Part shown: positions 7,097 through 12,411 of the stretch, in pieces
How positions within the stretch are numbered: position 1 is the stretch's first letter
Layout: every line of letters begins with the position of its first letter
Origin: Cytophagaceae bacterium UBA6715
GTDB lineage: Bacteria; Bacteroidota; Bacteroidia; Cytophagales; Spirosomataceae
Direction of reading: 5' to 3'
Length of the DNA: 12,411 nt
Assembly (NCBI GenBank): GCA_002454335.1
Contig: DKIP01000041.1
Span: 36,980 to 49,390 of the forward strand
Notes under the pieces: generated by a model
What the model was told of the DNA's origin: nothing
Databases searched by the model: none
Seen by the model: only the letters and a program-made list of their open reading frames with translations
Program-made: the position numbers and the translations under genes

Positions 7097-8242
7097 TTAA
7101 GCGTATTTGGCTAAAAAGGCAACGGAAGCCTGGATGGTAGGGAAGTCCATTTCATGCACTTCTTCTCCTTTTCCTAAGGCTATCAACAAGGTGATCGTCA
7201 AATGTCCTCCCAAATGTTCTTGAAATTCTTGTAAACCTCTATGCAGGTTTTGACATTCATTTTCGGCCAAAGCTGGATGATATATATCAAATCCCAAGCC
7301 CTTAATGACGGCCAGAATACGCTCACAATCCGATAAGGAAATCGCACCAATCAAATGCGAATACACGCAATCTAAGGCAATTCCGATCGCGACTGCTTCG
7401 CCATGACGGATCTTGAAATCGGATAAATATTCCAATTTATGGGCTGCCCAATGTCCAAAATCCAAGGGTCTTGCAGATCCCAATTCAAAGGGATCTCCGC
7501 CCGAAATGTGCTTCATGTGTAAGTCGGCGCAGCGATAAATTTGCTCAACCATCGCCGCTTCATCACGGGCATTCATGGCATCGACATGCGCCTCCAACCA
7601 TTCGAAAAAGGCTAAATCTTTAATCAATGCTACTTTGATGGCTTCTGCGATCCCAGAGCGCCAATCGCGGTCTTCCAAAGTTGATAAAAAAGCCACATCG
7701 TTAAATACGGCGACAGCTGGAGCGAAGGTGCCTAAGAAATTCTTTTTGCCTAAGTAATTGACCCCATTCTTGACGCCCACTCCTGAATCATTTTGAGATA
7801 AGACGGTTGTGGGTATACGAATTAATTTAACGCCCCGGTGGGAAATGGCAGCGGCATAGCCCGACATATCCAAGAACGCACCACCACCAATGGCTGCAAC
7901 AAAGGAATGTCGGTCAATGCGATGTTCATCAATCGCCCGAACGACTTCCTCATAAAATCGGGGATCATTTTTACATACTTCCCCGCCGGGTAAAACCAGG
8001 ATTTCTGGTACTAAATCAGCTACAGCATTTGATTCGAAATAAGTAACAATGTTACTCGTTAAGGATGGATGTGCATCGGCAACGCCTTTGTCGATGACAA
8101 ATAAGATGCGTTTGCGGAAATTGCTTTGGCCAAAATTGGCTATAAAATCACACAAGGTTTTATTACTCGAGTCAAACAAGTGTTTCGTAAAAATCACTTG
8201 ATAGCTGAAGGGTACCTGAAATTGCTGTTGTAAAACTTGCAT
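7097..8242 (-). CDS. eboD: EboD, 3-dehydroquinate synthase-like sugar-phosphate cyclase
   Basis: A 381-aa member of the dehydroquinate synthase (DHQS) superfamily, NAD- and metal-dependent cyclases of sugar phosphates. DHQS-type motifs seen: LPGGEVCKN (84-92), the NAD-binding GGGAFLDMSGYAA (119-131), RIPTTVLSQNDSGVGVKNG (142-160), AEAIK (199-203), LDFGHWAAHKLE (260-271) and RHGEAVAIG (279-287). The three metal ligands expected for the family are present: Glu200, His264 and His280. Two signatures differ from true AroB: the SSVGGKTG loop reads SGVGVKNG, and LNFGHT reads LDFGHW. The KNGVN form resembles the non-shikimate cyclases (2-epi-5-epi-valiolone synthase group). This, with the ebo context, suggests a substrate other than the shikimate precursor. 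The gene is 10 nt after eboC and 1 nt before eboE. It may be annotated automatically as aroB, which I think is wrong. Confidence 0.92.
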   Translation of the reverse strand: MQVLQQQFQVPFSYQVIFTKHLFDSSNKTLCDFIANFGQSNFRKRILFVIDKGVADAHPSLTSNIVTYFESNAVADLVPEILVLPGGEVCKNDPRFYEEVVRAIDEHRIDRHSFVAAIGGGAFLDMSGYAAAISHRGVKLIRIPTTVLSQNDSGVGVKNGVNYLGKKNFLGTFAPAVAVFNDVAFLSTLEDRDWRSGIAEAIKVALIKDLAFFEWLEAHVDAMNARDEAAMVEQIYRCADLHMKHISGGDPFELGSARPLDFGHWAAHKLEYLSDFKIRHGEAVAIGIALDCVYSHLIGAISLSDCERILAVIKGLGFDIYHPALAENECQNLHRGLQEFQEHLGGHLTITLLIALGKGEEVHEMDFPTIQASVAFLAKYA

Positions 8243-8252
8243 GAAAGATAAA

Positions 8253-9140
8253 TTAAGAAACGGCGAATTTTTTGCCCACCCACATGGAGAGCGGCAATAA
8301 GGCTAAAGTTACAAAAGCCATGTAATATTGTTCACTAACGCTGACCCAGGCAGCGTTCATTAAAATGAGTGTCAAAACACCGGTTTTAACACTTTGACCA
8401 ATATTTGGGCCTATGGGGTTTTGGATGGCTTTAGCCAATTTTGAAAAGATCAAATAGGCATGTGCTACAACAAAGGGCAGTATGTATAGGAGTTTGCCTG
8501 TTTGAAATCCTACGGCCAATTGGCTTCCATGTACAATGACGAATAAAAAGGAAGCAAACCACAAGGGTGCCGACTGGCTTCCATGGACCTCTCCGCGGCT
8601 CACCAGGGTTATTGCAGCGATGTAAATCAAGGGAATTAAAATTAAATAAAAGTGCTCTAATACCCCGAGCTCGTACACGCTCATGCCCAGCATTAAATTA
8701 TAGGCCCGGCATAATCCCATATTGATAGGACCAAAAATGCGCATGTGTTTTCCCTTGTAATCATAAAATAATGCCAGCATCGTTATGATCACCGCGACGA
8801 TTCCACTTAATCGGCTTTGCCAAAATGCTAAGAAAATTCCCAAGGATAGCAACACGATTCCACCAAAAACGGCTTCGATTCGTTGGATTCTTCCACTTGG
8901 CAAAGCGCGTTCCGGGCGTTCAATGGTATCCAGTTCATGGTCAAAAATATCATTAAAAACGACTCCGCCTGCATACAAACACATGGTCGAAATACCCAGA
9001 AAAGCCACGGGCCAAAATTGATAGTCCAAGGTCCCAAAGGTAAATCCTACGATGGCCATACCTGCCAACACATCCGTTAAGGCTGTGATGACATTCGCTG
9101 GACGCATGAGTTCAAGAAAGGCTCTGAATTTGATACGCAT
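8253..9140 (-). CDS. eboC: EboC, UbiA-like prenyltransferase
   Basis: A 295-aa inner-membrane protein of the UbiA superfamily, with about eight or nine hydrophobic helices; such enzymes move an isoprenyl chain from its diphosphate to an acceptor. The first Asp-rich motif is intact: NDIFDHELD (63-71), followed by RPERALPSG as in typical UbiA. The loop FYDYKGKH (125-132) and GPINMGLCRAYNLMLG follow. Where classical enzymes carry the second Asp-rich motif, this protein has only SRGEVHG (181-187), with a single acidic residue. The start codon overlaps the eboB stop (TAATG), a sign of translational coupling. As the only membrane protein in the cluster, EboC probably ties the pathway to the membrane. 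The prenyl acceptor is unknown; in a Bacteroidota cell it should be distinguished from the menaquinone enzyme MenA, which this is not by context. Confidence 0.93.
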   Translation of the reverse strand: MRIKFRAFLELMRPANVITALTDVLAGMAIVGFTFGTLDYQFWPVAFLGISTMCLYAGGVVFNDIFDHELDTIERPERALPSGRIQRIEAVFGGIVLLSLGIFLAFWQSRLSGIVAVIITMLALFYDYKGKHMRIFGPINMGLCRAYNLMLGMSVYELGVLEHFYLILIPLIYIAAITLVSRGEVHGSQSAPLWFASFLFVIVHGSQLAVGFQTGKLLYILPFVVAHAYLIFSKLAKAIQNPIGPNIGQSVKTGVLTLILMNAAWVSVSEQYYMAFVTLALLPLSMWVGKKFAVS

Positions 9141-10156
9141 TAGCGAATGATTAAGGAATCTTTGTTGACACGCGGTGCTTGCCCACCCCGTAAAACTGTA
9201 TTTCCATTAAATTTTTGGGTTTGGTCAATTTCCAATCCGTTGATGAAATCCGATTCTTGAATCTGTCCACTCTGAGCAAATGCATCCAACGCATTTTGAT
9301 ACGTGACCAAACGAATATGTTCATCTGGAATCTCCTTGATTTTCATTAAGGCTGCCGTTTTGGGAATTGCTAATGGATCAGAAATGCCCCAATCCGCCGC
9401 AGAATTGACCATGATGCGTTCGGGACCGTATTGTTTGACGATTTCCACCATACGCTCATTGCCCATTTTGGTGAAAGGATAAATCGTAAAAGCGGCATAA
9501 AAACCTTGATCTAAAACCGATTTAACGGTTTCCTCATTGTTATGATCGATAATAACCATATTCGGTGCGATGCCATGCTCCAAAGCAATGGCCATACTGC
9601 GCTCCGTTCCTTTTTTCTTATCCCGGTGGGGCGTGTGGACTTGAACAGGCAAATTCATTTCTTTGGCCAATTCTAATTGCGCACGGTAATATTTTTCCTC
9701 TGCGGCCGTTTGGTCATCGAAACCGATTTCTCCTACACCTACAACGCCTTCTTTCTGCAAAAATAAAGGCAATATTTCCATCACCTGTTCTGCTAAAGCC
9801 TCATGATTTGCCTCACGAGAATTCAGGCCAATCGTGCAATAATGTTTTATGCCAAATTGCGAAGAACGAAAGCGTTCCCAACCCACTAAACTAGCGAAAT
9901 AGTCTTTAAACGAAGCTAATCCGGTGCGTGGTTGGCCCAACCAGAATGCGGGTTCAATCAAGGCAACCACACCGGCATCAGCTAATGCCTGGTAATCATC
10001 CGTCGTCCGCGAAGTCATGTGTACATGCGGATCGAAGAATTTCATGCCTTGCGTGTATTGGGCAAAAGATCCGTCTACAGCATGCGCCGTGGTCTTCTCT
10101 TGCTCTGTTCCTTCGAAATGTGAAGGATTTCCTAGGTTTTTATGTTCTTGGCACAT
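9140..10156 (-). CDS. eboB: EboB, TatD-like metal-dependent hydrolase
   Basis: A TatD/amidohydrolase-family TIM barrel of 338 aa from the ATG at 10156. Metal-binding motifs appear in order: DPHVH (His44, His46), VGEIGFD (Glu143), VQVHTPHRD (His174), IIDHNNEE (His205) and an NSAADWG element (Asp255) at the last strand. All expected ligands are present, so it is probably an active hydrolase with two metals; the substrate is not known. Three starts are possible. The ATG at 10195 overlaps eboA by 38 nt and has AAGGA 7 nt upstream. The ATG at 10156 sits 1 nt after the eboA stop and has A at -3, as Bacteroidota prefer. The ATG at 10045 begins exactly at the conserved domain (MKFFDPHVHM). I chose 10156, which leaves a 37-residue polar, low-complexity N-terminal extension. 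The product is cytoplasmic, with no signal peptide. Confidence 0.9.
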   Translation of the reverse strand: MCQEHKNLGNPSHFEGTEQEKTTAHAVDGSFAQYTQGMKFFDPHVHMTSRTTDDYQALADAGVVALIEPAFWLGQPRTGLASFKDYFASLVGWERFRSSQFGIKHYCTIGLNSREANHEALAEQVMEILPLFLQKEGVVGVGEIGFDDQTAAEEKYYRAQLELAKEMNLPVQVHTPHRDKKKGTERSMAIALEHGIAPNMVIIDHNNEETVKSVLDQGFYAAFTIYPFTKMGNERMVEIVKQYGPERIMVNSAADWGISDPLAIPKTAALMKIKEIPDEHIRLVTYQNALDAFAQSGQIQESDFINGLEIDQTQKFNGNTVLRGGQAPRVNKDSLIIR

Positions 10157-10157
10157 A

Positions 10158-10910
10158 TTAGGCGGAATAAATCGGTTCTGGTTTTTCGAGTTCATGCCAA
10201 AGTCCTTGCGTGCTGCCAGGATTTTGGACTTCTTGTTTCACTAAGCTGGCCGCAAGGACATCCCGTGGATTTTCTGATTGTGCCAACTTTTCTATGTCGG
10301 CATGTAAAGATTCATTCATGAATTTAGGAACGAGCCGCCACACTTGTGATGGGACTCTTCGGCCTGCCGACCATCTTTCATGGGCAAAATCGGAAAGTGT
10401 GTTGGCTAACTCTTGATTAGCTCGTTCATCCAATCCGATGATTTGATGAATTGCTTTGTCGTTGAAAATACATTTTAAGACTAGTTGGTTCCATGCCGCT
10501 TCGCTGAAATAATCTTTTGGATAGGTATTCCCGAAGGCAATAGCGTCAAAGACGGGACCCATGTTGGAGCGTACCGCGTCCGTCGCACGTAATAAAAAAT
10601 TCTCAGGATTATTTAGGTACGAGAGTGAGCGCGTTAAAGCAACAGCTTCTTGCATTTCCGCTGTTTCAAACAATAGGTCAACATTCGCTTCGTCCAATTG
10701 AGTAAGTAAATCGATACGAACGACTTGGTCTAGCGTCCAGCCTTTAAAATCGCCAACTTCAATCAAAGCCTTTGAAATAAATCGAGGAGCTTTTATAAAA
10801 GCTAATGCCAAAGCTTTTCCTGTTAAGACTTTTTGCTCGGCAATCCATGAGGATTCTGTTGCATTCGCATAGGCTGCGATGGTTTCAGCGATTTGTATAT
10901 TCGTTTTCAC
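10158..10910 (-). CDS. eboA: EboA domain protein
   Basis: First gene of the cluster, 250 aa, beginning at a GTG codon since no ATG occurs in the first third of the frame. The protein is mostly helical, soluble and without signal peptide or membrane segment. The part I recognise as EboA is the C-terminal third: FNDKAIHQIIGLDERANQEL, then SDFAHERWSAGRRV and WRLVPKF. The conserved His, Asp-Glu-Arg and Glu-Arg-Trp residues could form a binding pocket, but no catalytic activity has been assigned to the family that I know of. An AAAGGAAC-like ribosome site lies about 10 nt upstream of the start. The upstream glycosyltransferase stops 48 nt before the start codon without a good terminator, so some readthrough into eboA is possible. 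Its place at the head of the operon matches the canonical ebo order. Confidence 0.88.
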   Translation of the reverse strand: MKTNIQIAETIAAYANATESSWIAEQKVLTGKALALAFIKAPRFISKALIEVGDFKGWTLDQVVRIDLLTQLDEANVDLLFETAEMQEAVALTRSLSYLNNPENFLLRATDAVRSNMGPVFDAIAFGNTYPKDYFSEAAWNQLVLKCIFNDKAIHQIIGLDERANQELANTLSDFAHERWSAGRRVPSQVWRLVPKFMNESLHADIEKLAQSENPRDVLAASLVKQEVQNPGSTQGLWHELEKPEPIYSA

Positions 10911-10920
10911 GGCTAATTAG

Positions 10921-10929
10921 GTTCCTTTC
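10921..10929 (-). promoter_or_regulatory. Ribosome-binding site of eboA
   Basis: The - strand reads GAAAGGAAC here, ten bases before the GTG at 10910. Purine-rich AAAGGAA is unusual among the starts in this window, most of which show no Shine-Dalgarno site. It supports the GTG as the true start of eboA. Confidence 0.5.
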
Positions 10930-10958
10930 AACGAAAATACTAAAAAAAATGAGGATTT

Positions 10959-11963
10959 TTATGATTTATTGACATGATCAATATTCTCTTCCGATTTTAT
11001 GCGGTATGGTCCTTTTTTTAGGAACAAAATCGGGAAAAAATAGCGATAAAGAACGCCCAATTTTTGGCCAAAGATTCGTTGGTTTTTCGTATCGTTAAAT
11101 ACATTTTTACTTTGGATGATATTCAGGCAAATTTTCCAAGCCCAAAACAAAGGAGCCAAAATCGTATAATTCGCATAGATAAGTAAGAAGGGTAAAATCC
11201 CATAACTTTTCCGTATCCATAACAAGTTTGATACCTGAATTTGCATGGCGAATCGATTGACCCAAGAGAATGTCGTTCTGCGGAATGGATTATCTTGTAT
11301 TAAGTGTATGAATTTGATGTCCTCAAAATAAGCCAATTTGCCCACTTTGCTTAGTCGGTAACTCAATTCCGCATCTTCTGCATACATGAAAAAATCTTCG
11401 TCCCAGCCATGTAGTTTGAGTAGATTATTTTTTGATGCCATCAGAAAGGCGCCCACTAAATTATTCGTTTCTTCCGGTCTGCCGAATTTTTCTTCTGGCA
11501 ATAAACGATCGATGAGTTGATGAAAAATGGGTCTATTGGGAACTATGTAGAAATCCCGTCTTACATCGTTTAGTGTTCGATAATAGGGGATAGGGATACG
11601 ATTTTCGTCCATTTGTATTCCACCGACAGCAGAAAGACTTGAATCGTTTTTTAATTTTCGAAAAGCGTTCGTAATTGCTGCATCGAAGACCAAGGTGTCA
11701 GCATTCAGAAATAGTATGTATTCTCCTAATGCGGCGTGCATGCCAATGTTATTGGCTTTGGAAAAACCAACATTCCCACCGGAATCAATCCATTTGGTTT
11801 GTGGATAGGCCGATAAAATGGCTTGATTTTGTCCTGGGATGTAATGATTATCGACGATAATGCATTCGAAATGTAGGTCGGTGGTATGCTCGTAAATACT
11901 ATGCAAGCAATCCAATAAGAGCGCTTCCGTTTTATAATTGACAAGTACAATCGATACATCCAT
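10959..11963 (-). CDS. Family 2 glycosyltransferase, rhamnosyltransferase-like, with C-terminal membrane segment
   Basis: A 334-aa GT-A fold glycosyltransferase (GT2), transferring a sugar from a nucleotide donor to a growing glycan or lipid acceptor on the cytoplasmic face. Motifs in order: MDVSIVLVNYKT (1-12), IIVDN (35-39), the GGNVGFSKANNIG segment (62-74), the metal-binding FLNADT (85-90), LVGAFLMAS (169-177) and GWDEDFFMYAEDAELSYR (187-204), whose Glu-Asp pair is the usual catalytic-base region. Residues about 256-281 (GILPFLLIYANYTILAPLFW) are hydrophobic and probably membrane-embedded. The start is the ATG at 11963; the frame extends three codons further to a TTG at 11972, but the ATG gives the usual start just before the first strand. 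It probably makes O-antigen, exopolysaccharide or a similar envelope glycan. The donor and acceptor cannot be read from sequence. A link to ebo is only positional: same strand, 48 nt upstream. Confidence 0.9.
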   Translation of the reverse strand: MDVSIVLVNYKTEALLLDCLHSIYEHTTDLHFECIIVDNHYIPGQNQAILSAYPQTKWIDSGGNVGFSKANNIGMHAALGEYILFLNADTLVFDAAITNAFRKLKNDSSLSAVGGIQMDENRIPIPYYRTLNDVRRDFYIVPNRPIFHQLIDRLLPEEKFGRPEETNNLVGAFLMASKNNLLKLHGWDEDFFMYAEDAELSYRLSKVGKLAYFEDIKFIHLIQDNPFRRTTFSWVNRFAMQIQVSNLLWIRKSYGILPFLLIYANYTILAPLFWAWKICLNIIQSKNVFNDTKNQRIFGQKLGVLYRYFFPILFLKKGPYRIKSEENIDHVNKS

Positions 11964-11969
11964 GAACTT

Positions 11970-11999
11970 CAAAATTAGTTTGAATTTATTTTATTTAAA
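11970..11999 (-). promoter_or_regulatory. Possible Bacteroidota-type promoter of the glycosyltransferase gene
   Basis: On the - strand, TAATTTTG (11977-11970) is an exact match to the Bacteroidota -7 element TAnnTTTG. A TTTA (11999-11996) lies 18 nt upstream, close to the -33 element TTTG. Transcription would then begin at or within a few bases of the ATG at 11963, giving a leaderless or nearly leaderless mRNA. Assigned from consensus only. Confidence 0.38.
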
Positions 12000-12018
12000 C
12001 GGGTCGAGCATTTTTTCT

Positions 12019-12049
12019 TTTCGAATCCGTCGGACATTCCCTATATTTC
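12019..12049 (+). promoter_or_regulatory. Possible promoter of the S9 peptidase gene
   Basis: TATATTTC (12042-12049) matches seven of eight positions of TAnnTTTG counting the free positions, with a TTTC at 12019-12022 placed 19 nt upstream. The rest of the 104-nt divergent region (11964-12067) is AT-rich and shows no operator-like palindrome. A start near 12056 would leave a leader of about 12 nt. Weak match. Confidence 0.28.
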
Positions 12050-12067
12050 GACGTATTAATTTAAACT

Positions 12068-12411
12068 ATGCGTAAACTATTTTACTCCCTTGTTTTTGTT
12101 GCCTTTCATTTGATCGCAATGGGTCAAAAATTCACCTTTGAAGCGGTTAAATCCTATGCTTTCCCGACGGAACTTGTTCGTTCAACGAAGGGAGATAAAA
12201 TTGCATGGGCTTTAGATGAGAAAGGTATTCGGAATATATATGTGGCCGAAGCGCCTAATTTCACAGTTCGTAGGTTGACTTCTTTCAAAGAGGATGATGG
12301 ACAGGAGCTAAGTTCCATTTCGATTTCGGATGATGGTAAGTGGGTATTGTTTGTGCGCGGGGGAGATCATGGAGCTAATTTTGATGATGAAAAGGCTGTT
12401 AATCCGGCTGG
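12068..12411 (+). CDS. S9-family peptidase (prolyl oligopeptidase type), N-terminal part
   Basis: The frame is open from the ATG at 12068 to the window edge (114 full codons), so the 3' end is missing. Residues 1-19 (MRKLFYSLVFVAFHLIAMG) are a signal peptide, followed by QKFTFEAVKSYAFPTELVRS. Next come beta-propeller-like repeats of WD40/TolB type: DKIAWALDEKGIRNIYVA, FTVRRLTSF, ISISDDGKWVLFVRGGDHG. This arrangement, especially the SDDGKWVLFVRGGDHGAN stretch, is typical of the N-terminal propeller of secreted S9 peptidases (dipeptidyl-peptidase/acylaminoacyl-peptidase type) of Bacteroidota. The catalytic Ser-Asp-His hydrolase domain would lie beyond the edge, so activity cannot be confirmed. 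It is divergently transcribed from the glycosyltransferase, and nothing links it to the ebo genes. Confidence 0.8.
   Translation, partial: MRKLFYSLVFVAFHLIAMGQKFTFEAVKSYAFPTELVRSTKGDKIAWALDEKGIRNIYVAEAPNFTVRRLTSFKEDDGQELSSISISDDGKWVLFVRGGDHGANFDDEKAVNPA

Larger units (their letters stand above)
4568..10910 (-). other. ebo gene cluster, complete eboA-F operon
   Basis: Six consecutive genes on the - strand in the order eboA, eboB, eboC, eboD, eboE, eboF. Junctions are a 1-nt gap (A/B with the chosen eboB start), a TAATG overlap (B/C), a 10-nt gap (C/D), a 1-nt gap (D/E) and a 16-nt overlap (E/F). This spacing indicates one transcript with translational coupling. The six-gene set matches the ebo/EDB cluster described in Bacteroidota, Pseudomonas and eustigmatophyte plastids. 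In Nostoc punctiforme the related cluster is required for export of a scytonemin precursor to the periplasm. The cluster's own product is not known. Confidence 0.92.

Noticed and set aside
7097..8242. aroB (shikimate pathway 3-dehydroquinate synthase).
   Set aside because: The substrate-loop motifs differ from AroB, and the gene lies between eboC and eboE in a complete ebo cluster.
8253..9140. menA or ubiA of quinone synthesis.
   Set aside because: It has the UbiA fold, but the second Asp-rich motif is replaced and the context is the ebo cluster with no quinone genes nearby.
10911..10958. AT-only hairpin (AAAAAT, CCTC loop, ATTTTT) followed by T residues on the - strand after the glycosyltransferase stop, and a TATTTTCG that could be an eboA -7 element.
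   Set aside because: The stem has six A-T pairs and no G-C, too weak for a convincing terminator. The -7-like element has one mismatch and no -33 partner at a suitable distance.

Overview
The window looks like a chromosomal segment of a Bacteroidota bacterium, probably of the order Cytophagales (low confidence below phylum). The signs are Bacteroidota-type protein sequences throughout, weak or absent Shine-Dalgarno sites, promoter-like TAnnTTTG elements, and a TIGR03805/TIGR03806-type beta-helix and di-heme cytochrome pair. Nothing points to recent mobile DNA: no transposase, integrase, tRNA, CRISPR array or phage gene was seen.

Layout. On the + strand, positions 1-1341 hold the 3' part of leuS (leucyl-tRNA synthetase), closed by a strong hairpin (1346-1369) that can also terminate the converging gene on the other strand. 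From about 1370 to 11963 every gene is on the - strand. Read in the direction of transcription (right to left) these are: a membrane-associated family 2 glycosyltransferase (11963-10959); a complete six-gene ebo cluster, eboA-eboB-eboC-eboD-eboE-eboF (10910-4568), in canonical order with junctions from a 16-nt overlap to a 10-nt gap; three secreted-protein genes directly downstream, namely a small Met-rich LTxxQ (Spy/CpxP-like) protein, a parallel beta-helix protein and a di-heme cytochrome c-like protein (4535-1958); and a heptad-repeat coiled-coil protein with a C-terminal membrane anchor (1876-1370). At the right edge a divergent promoter region (11964-12067) leads to a + strand secreted S9-family peptidase that runs out of the window.

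How the genes work together. The ebo cluster is the main system. From published work it is known in cyanobacteria, where it is needed to move a scytonemin monomer to the periplasm, in Pseudomonas fluorescens NZI7 as the nematode-repelling EDB cluster, in Bacteroidota, and in some eustigmatophyte algal plastids. Its end product is unknown. The parts seen here are a UbiA-type prenyltransferase, a dehydroquinate-synthase-like sugar-phosphate cyclase with altered active-site motifs, a xylose-isomerase-like TIM barrel, a TatD-like metallohydrolase, a phosphodiesterase-like protein with substituted metal ligands, and EboA. They suggest synthesis of a prenylated, possibly cyclitol-derived small molecule (inference). 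The three secreted proteins are separated from eboF by only 32 nt without a recognisable terminator, so they may be transcribed with ebo and act in the periplasm. No recognisable pigment or secondary-metabolite backbone gene lies in the window.
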